Shown here: positions 7,383-8,167 of the stretch, piece after piece
How the letters are laid out: every line of letters begins with the position of its first letter
How positions within the stretch are numbered: the stretch's first letter is position 1
DNA from: CAZKUN01 sp964555935
GTDB taxonomy: Bacteria; Armatimonadota; Zipacnadia; Zipacnadales; VGFC01
DNA length: 8,167 nt
Assembly: GCA_964555935.1 (NCBI GenBank)
Contig: CAZKUN010000343.1
Span: 1-8,167, forward strand
Direction: 5' to 3'
Program-made: the position numbers and the translations under genes
Notes under the pieces: model-generated
The model's database searches: none
The model's input: the letters and a program-made list of their open reading frames with translations, nothing else
Told to the model about the DNA's origin: nothing

Positions 7383-8167
7383 ATGGATTGGACTATCGCC
7401 CGCCAGGTCACTGGGATTGTCTCGCTGGTGTCTGTGCTGTGTTGTGCGGCGCCTTCCGCGGCCCAGGCGCCCGCCACACCGGTCCGAAATGCCTCCTGCG
7501 AAGAGCTCGCCGAGGACGGCCGCCCAGCGGGCTGGTCATTCTCGTACTCGAGTGGTGGCCGCTGCGACTTCGTCGTGGACAGTCAGGTGAAGCGCGCTGG
7601 CGACGGCTGCATCCGCCTCGCCAACCACGAGGGAGGGGCGAAGTTCCCCCGCATGTACCAGACCGTGGAGCTAGCCCCCAGCACGCGCTACCACCTGGCC
7701 GCTTGGGTCCGATCCACGACCGGCCGGGCGAATCTCCAGGTAACTCCGGGTGGCGGCACGTGGTACGGGCAAAGCGCCTACGGCGCGGCCATCGGCATTG
7801 GTGCGAGTGAGGAGTGGCACCGGATTGAGAAGCGGCTCACGACCGGCCCCGGAGACCCGGCTGAGGTGAACATCGTCTTCACGCTCGTGGCCCCGAACCG
7901 AGAGGGCGTGGATCTCTGGATAGATGACGTGTCGCTACGGGAGGAGGGCCCCAAGCCGGACTACTCGCGGTTCATCCCGCCCGCAGACACAAGTGTCGTC
8001 CTGCCTCACGTGGCGTGGGCCAGGGACCTGCCCGGCCCACGCCGACGCGTGCTCTTCGTGGCGCCGCAGATCACCATACGTGACGTCATCGAGCTCTCGC
8101 AGCGCATGGACGTGGAGGCAGAGGTCCACTATGCGAGTGCCGATCTCTCCAAAGTGCTGGCGCGGCC
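7383..8167 (+). CDS. Secreted protein with carbohydrate-binding-like and amidotransferase-like domains; N-terminal part of a probable GH42-like paralogue
   Basis: This is an open frame of 261 codons from the ATG at 7383 to the right edge, with no stop. Residues 1 to about 29 are a signal peptide with cleavage near SAAQA. Residues about 32-188 look like a carbohydrate-binding jelly roll: an RPAGWSFSY opening, GDGCIRLAN, YHLAAWVRS, EEWHRIEKRL, and a closing DLWIDDVSLREEG. Residues 221-261 start a Rossmann-like domain: RRVLFVAP, then RDVIELSQRMDVEA (233-246). That last segment aligns with RESVELAQRCDVEV (239-252) of the minus-strand protein at the other end of the window, and the preceding strands align too (VLFVAP / ALVIAP). 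The two proteins therefore share domain order and are probably paralogues. A catalytic barrel is predicted beyond the window but cannot be seen. It may be co-transcribed with the glucoamylase-like gene 145 bp upstream. Confidence 0.85.
   Translation, partial: MDWTIARQVTGIVSLVSVLCCAAPSAAQAPATPVRNASCEELAEDGRPAGWSFSYSSGGRCDFVVDSQVKRAGDGCIRLANHEGGAKFPRMYQTVELAPSTRYHLAAWVRSTTGRANLQVTPGGGTWYGQSAYGAAIGIGASEEWHRIEKRLTTGPGDPAEVNIVFTLVAPNREGVDLWIDDVSLREEGPKPDYSRFIPPADTSVVLPHVAWARDLPGPRRRVLFVAPQITIRDVIELSQRMDVEAEVHYASADLSKVLAR

Noticed and set aside
1..8167. tRNA, rRNA, CRISPR, insertion sequences, integrase or phage genes
   Set aside because: No repeat-spacer pattern, transposase-like motif or structural RNA signature was seen on either strand.

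Overview
High-GC bacterial DNA with no RNA genes, CRISPR or mobile elements. It holds four protein genes: two run off the window ends and two are complete. All four products look exported or membrane-bound, and three look like glycan-active proteins. The gene style resembles uncultured carbohydrate-degrading bacteria of the Planctomycetota, Armatimonadota or Hydrogenedentota type: very large secreted GH42-like proteins, a DUF6785/DUF6784-type membrane protein and a glucoamylase-family (GH144-like) protein. That taxonomic guess is an inference from gene families only.

Layout. Bases 1-3115 (minus strand) are one uninterrupted frame of 1,038 codons. It encodes a secreted, multidomain GH42-like protein whose C-terminus lies beyond the left edge. 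Because no stop codon falls inside the window, this gene is easily overlooked, and the long plus-strand frames opposite it are shadows. Bases 3116-3732 form a 617-bp divergent spacer with no convincing intact gene. It carries a possible frame-broken relic on the minus strand and a near-palindrome. Bases 3733-5697 (plus) encode a 654-residue polytopic membrane protein of the DUF6785/DUF6784 type. Bases 5822-7237 (plus) encode an exported glucoamylase-family protein. From 7383 to the right edge (plus) is the N-terminus of a second large secreted protein.

The two edge genes have the same N-terminal plan: signal peptide, jelly-roll carbohydrate-binding-like domain, then a Rossmann-like (glutamine-amidotransferase-like) strand-helix unit. 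They can be aligned over that unit, so they are probably diverged paralogues flanking the transporter and the glucoamylase-like gene.

Working model (inference): a compact glycan-use locus. The two large GH42-like proteins and the glucoamylase-family protein act on an extracellular or periplasmic glycan, and the DUF6785/6784 protein may carry a product across the inner membrane. No SusC/SusD pair, ABC importer or regulator is visible in the window. The least ordinary points are the apparent loss of the GH42 nucleophile in the left gene, the CX3CX2C cysteine cluster in the glucoamylase-like protein, and the use of a DUF6785-type protein where a standard sugar importer would be expected.
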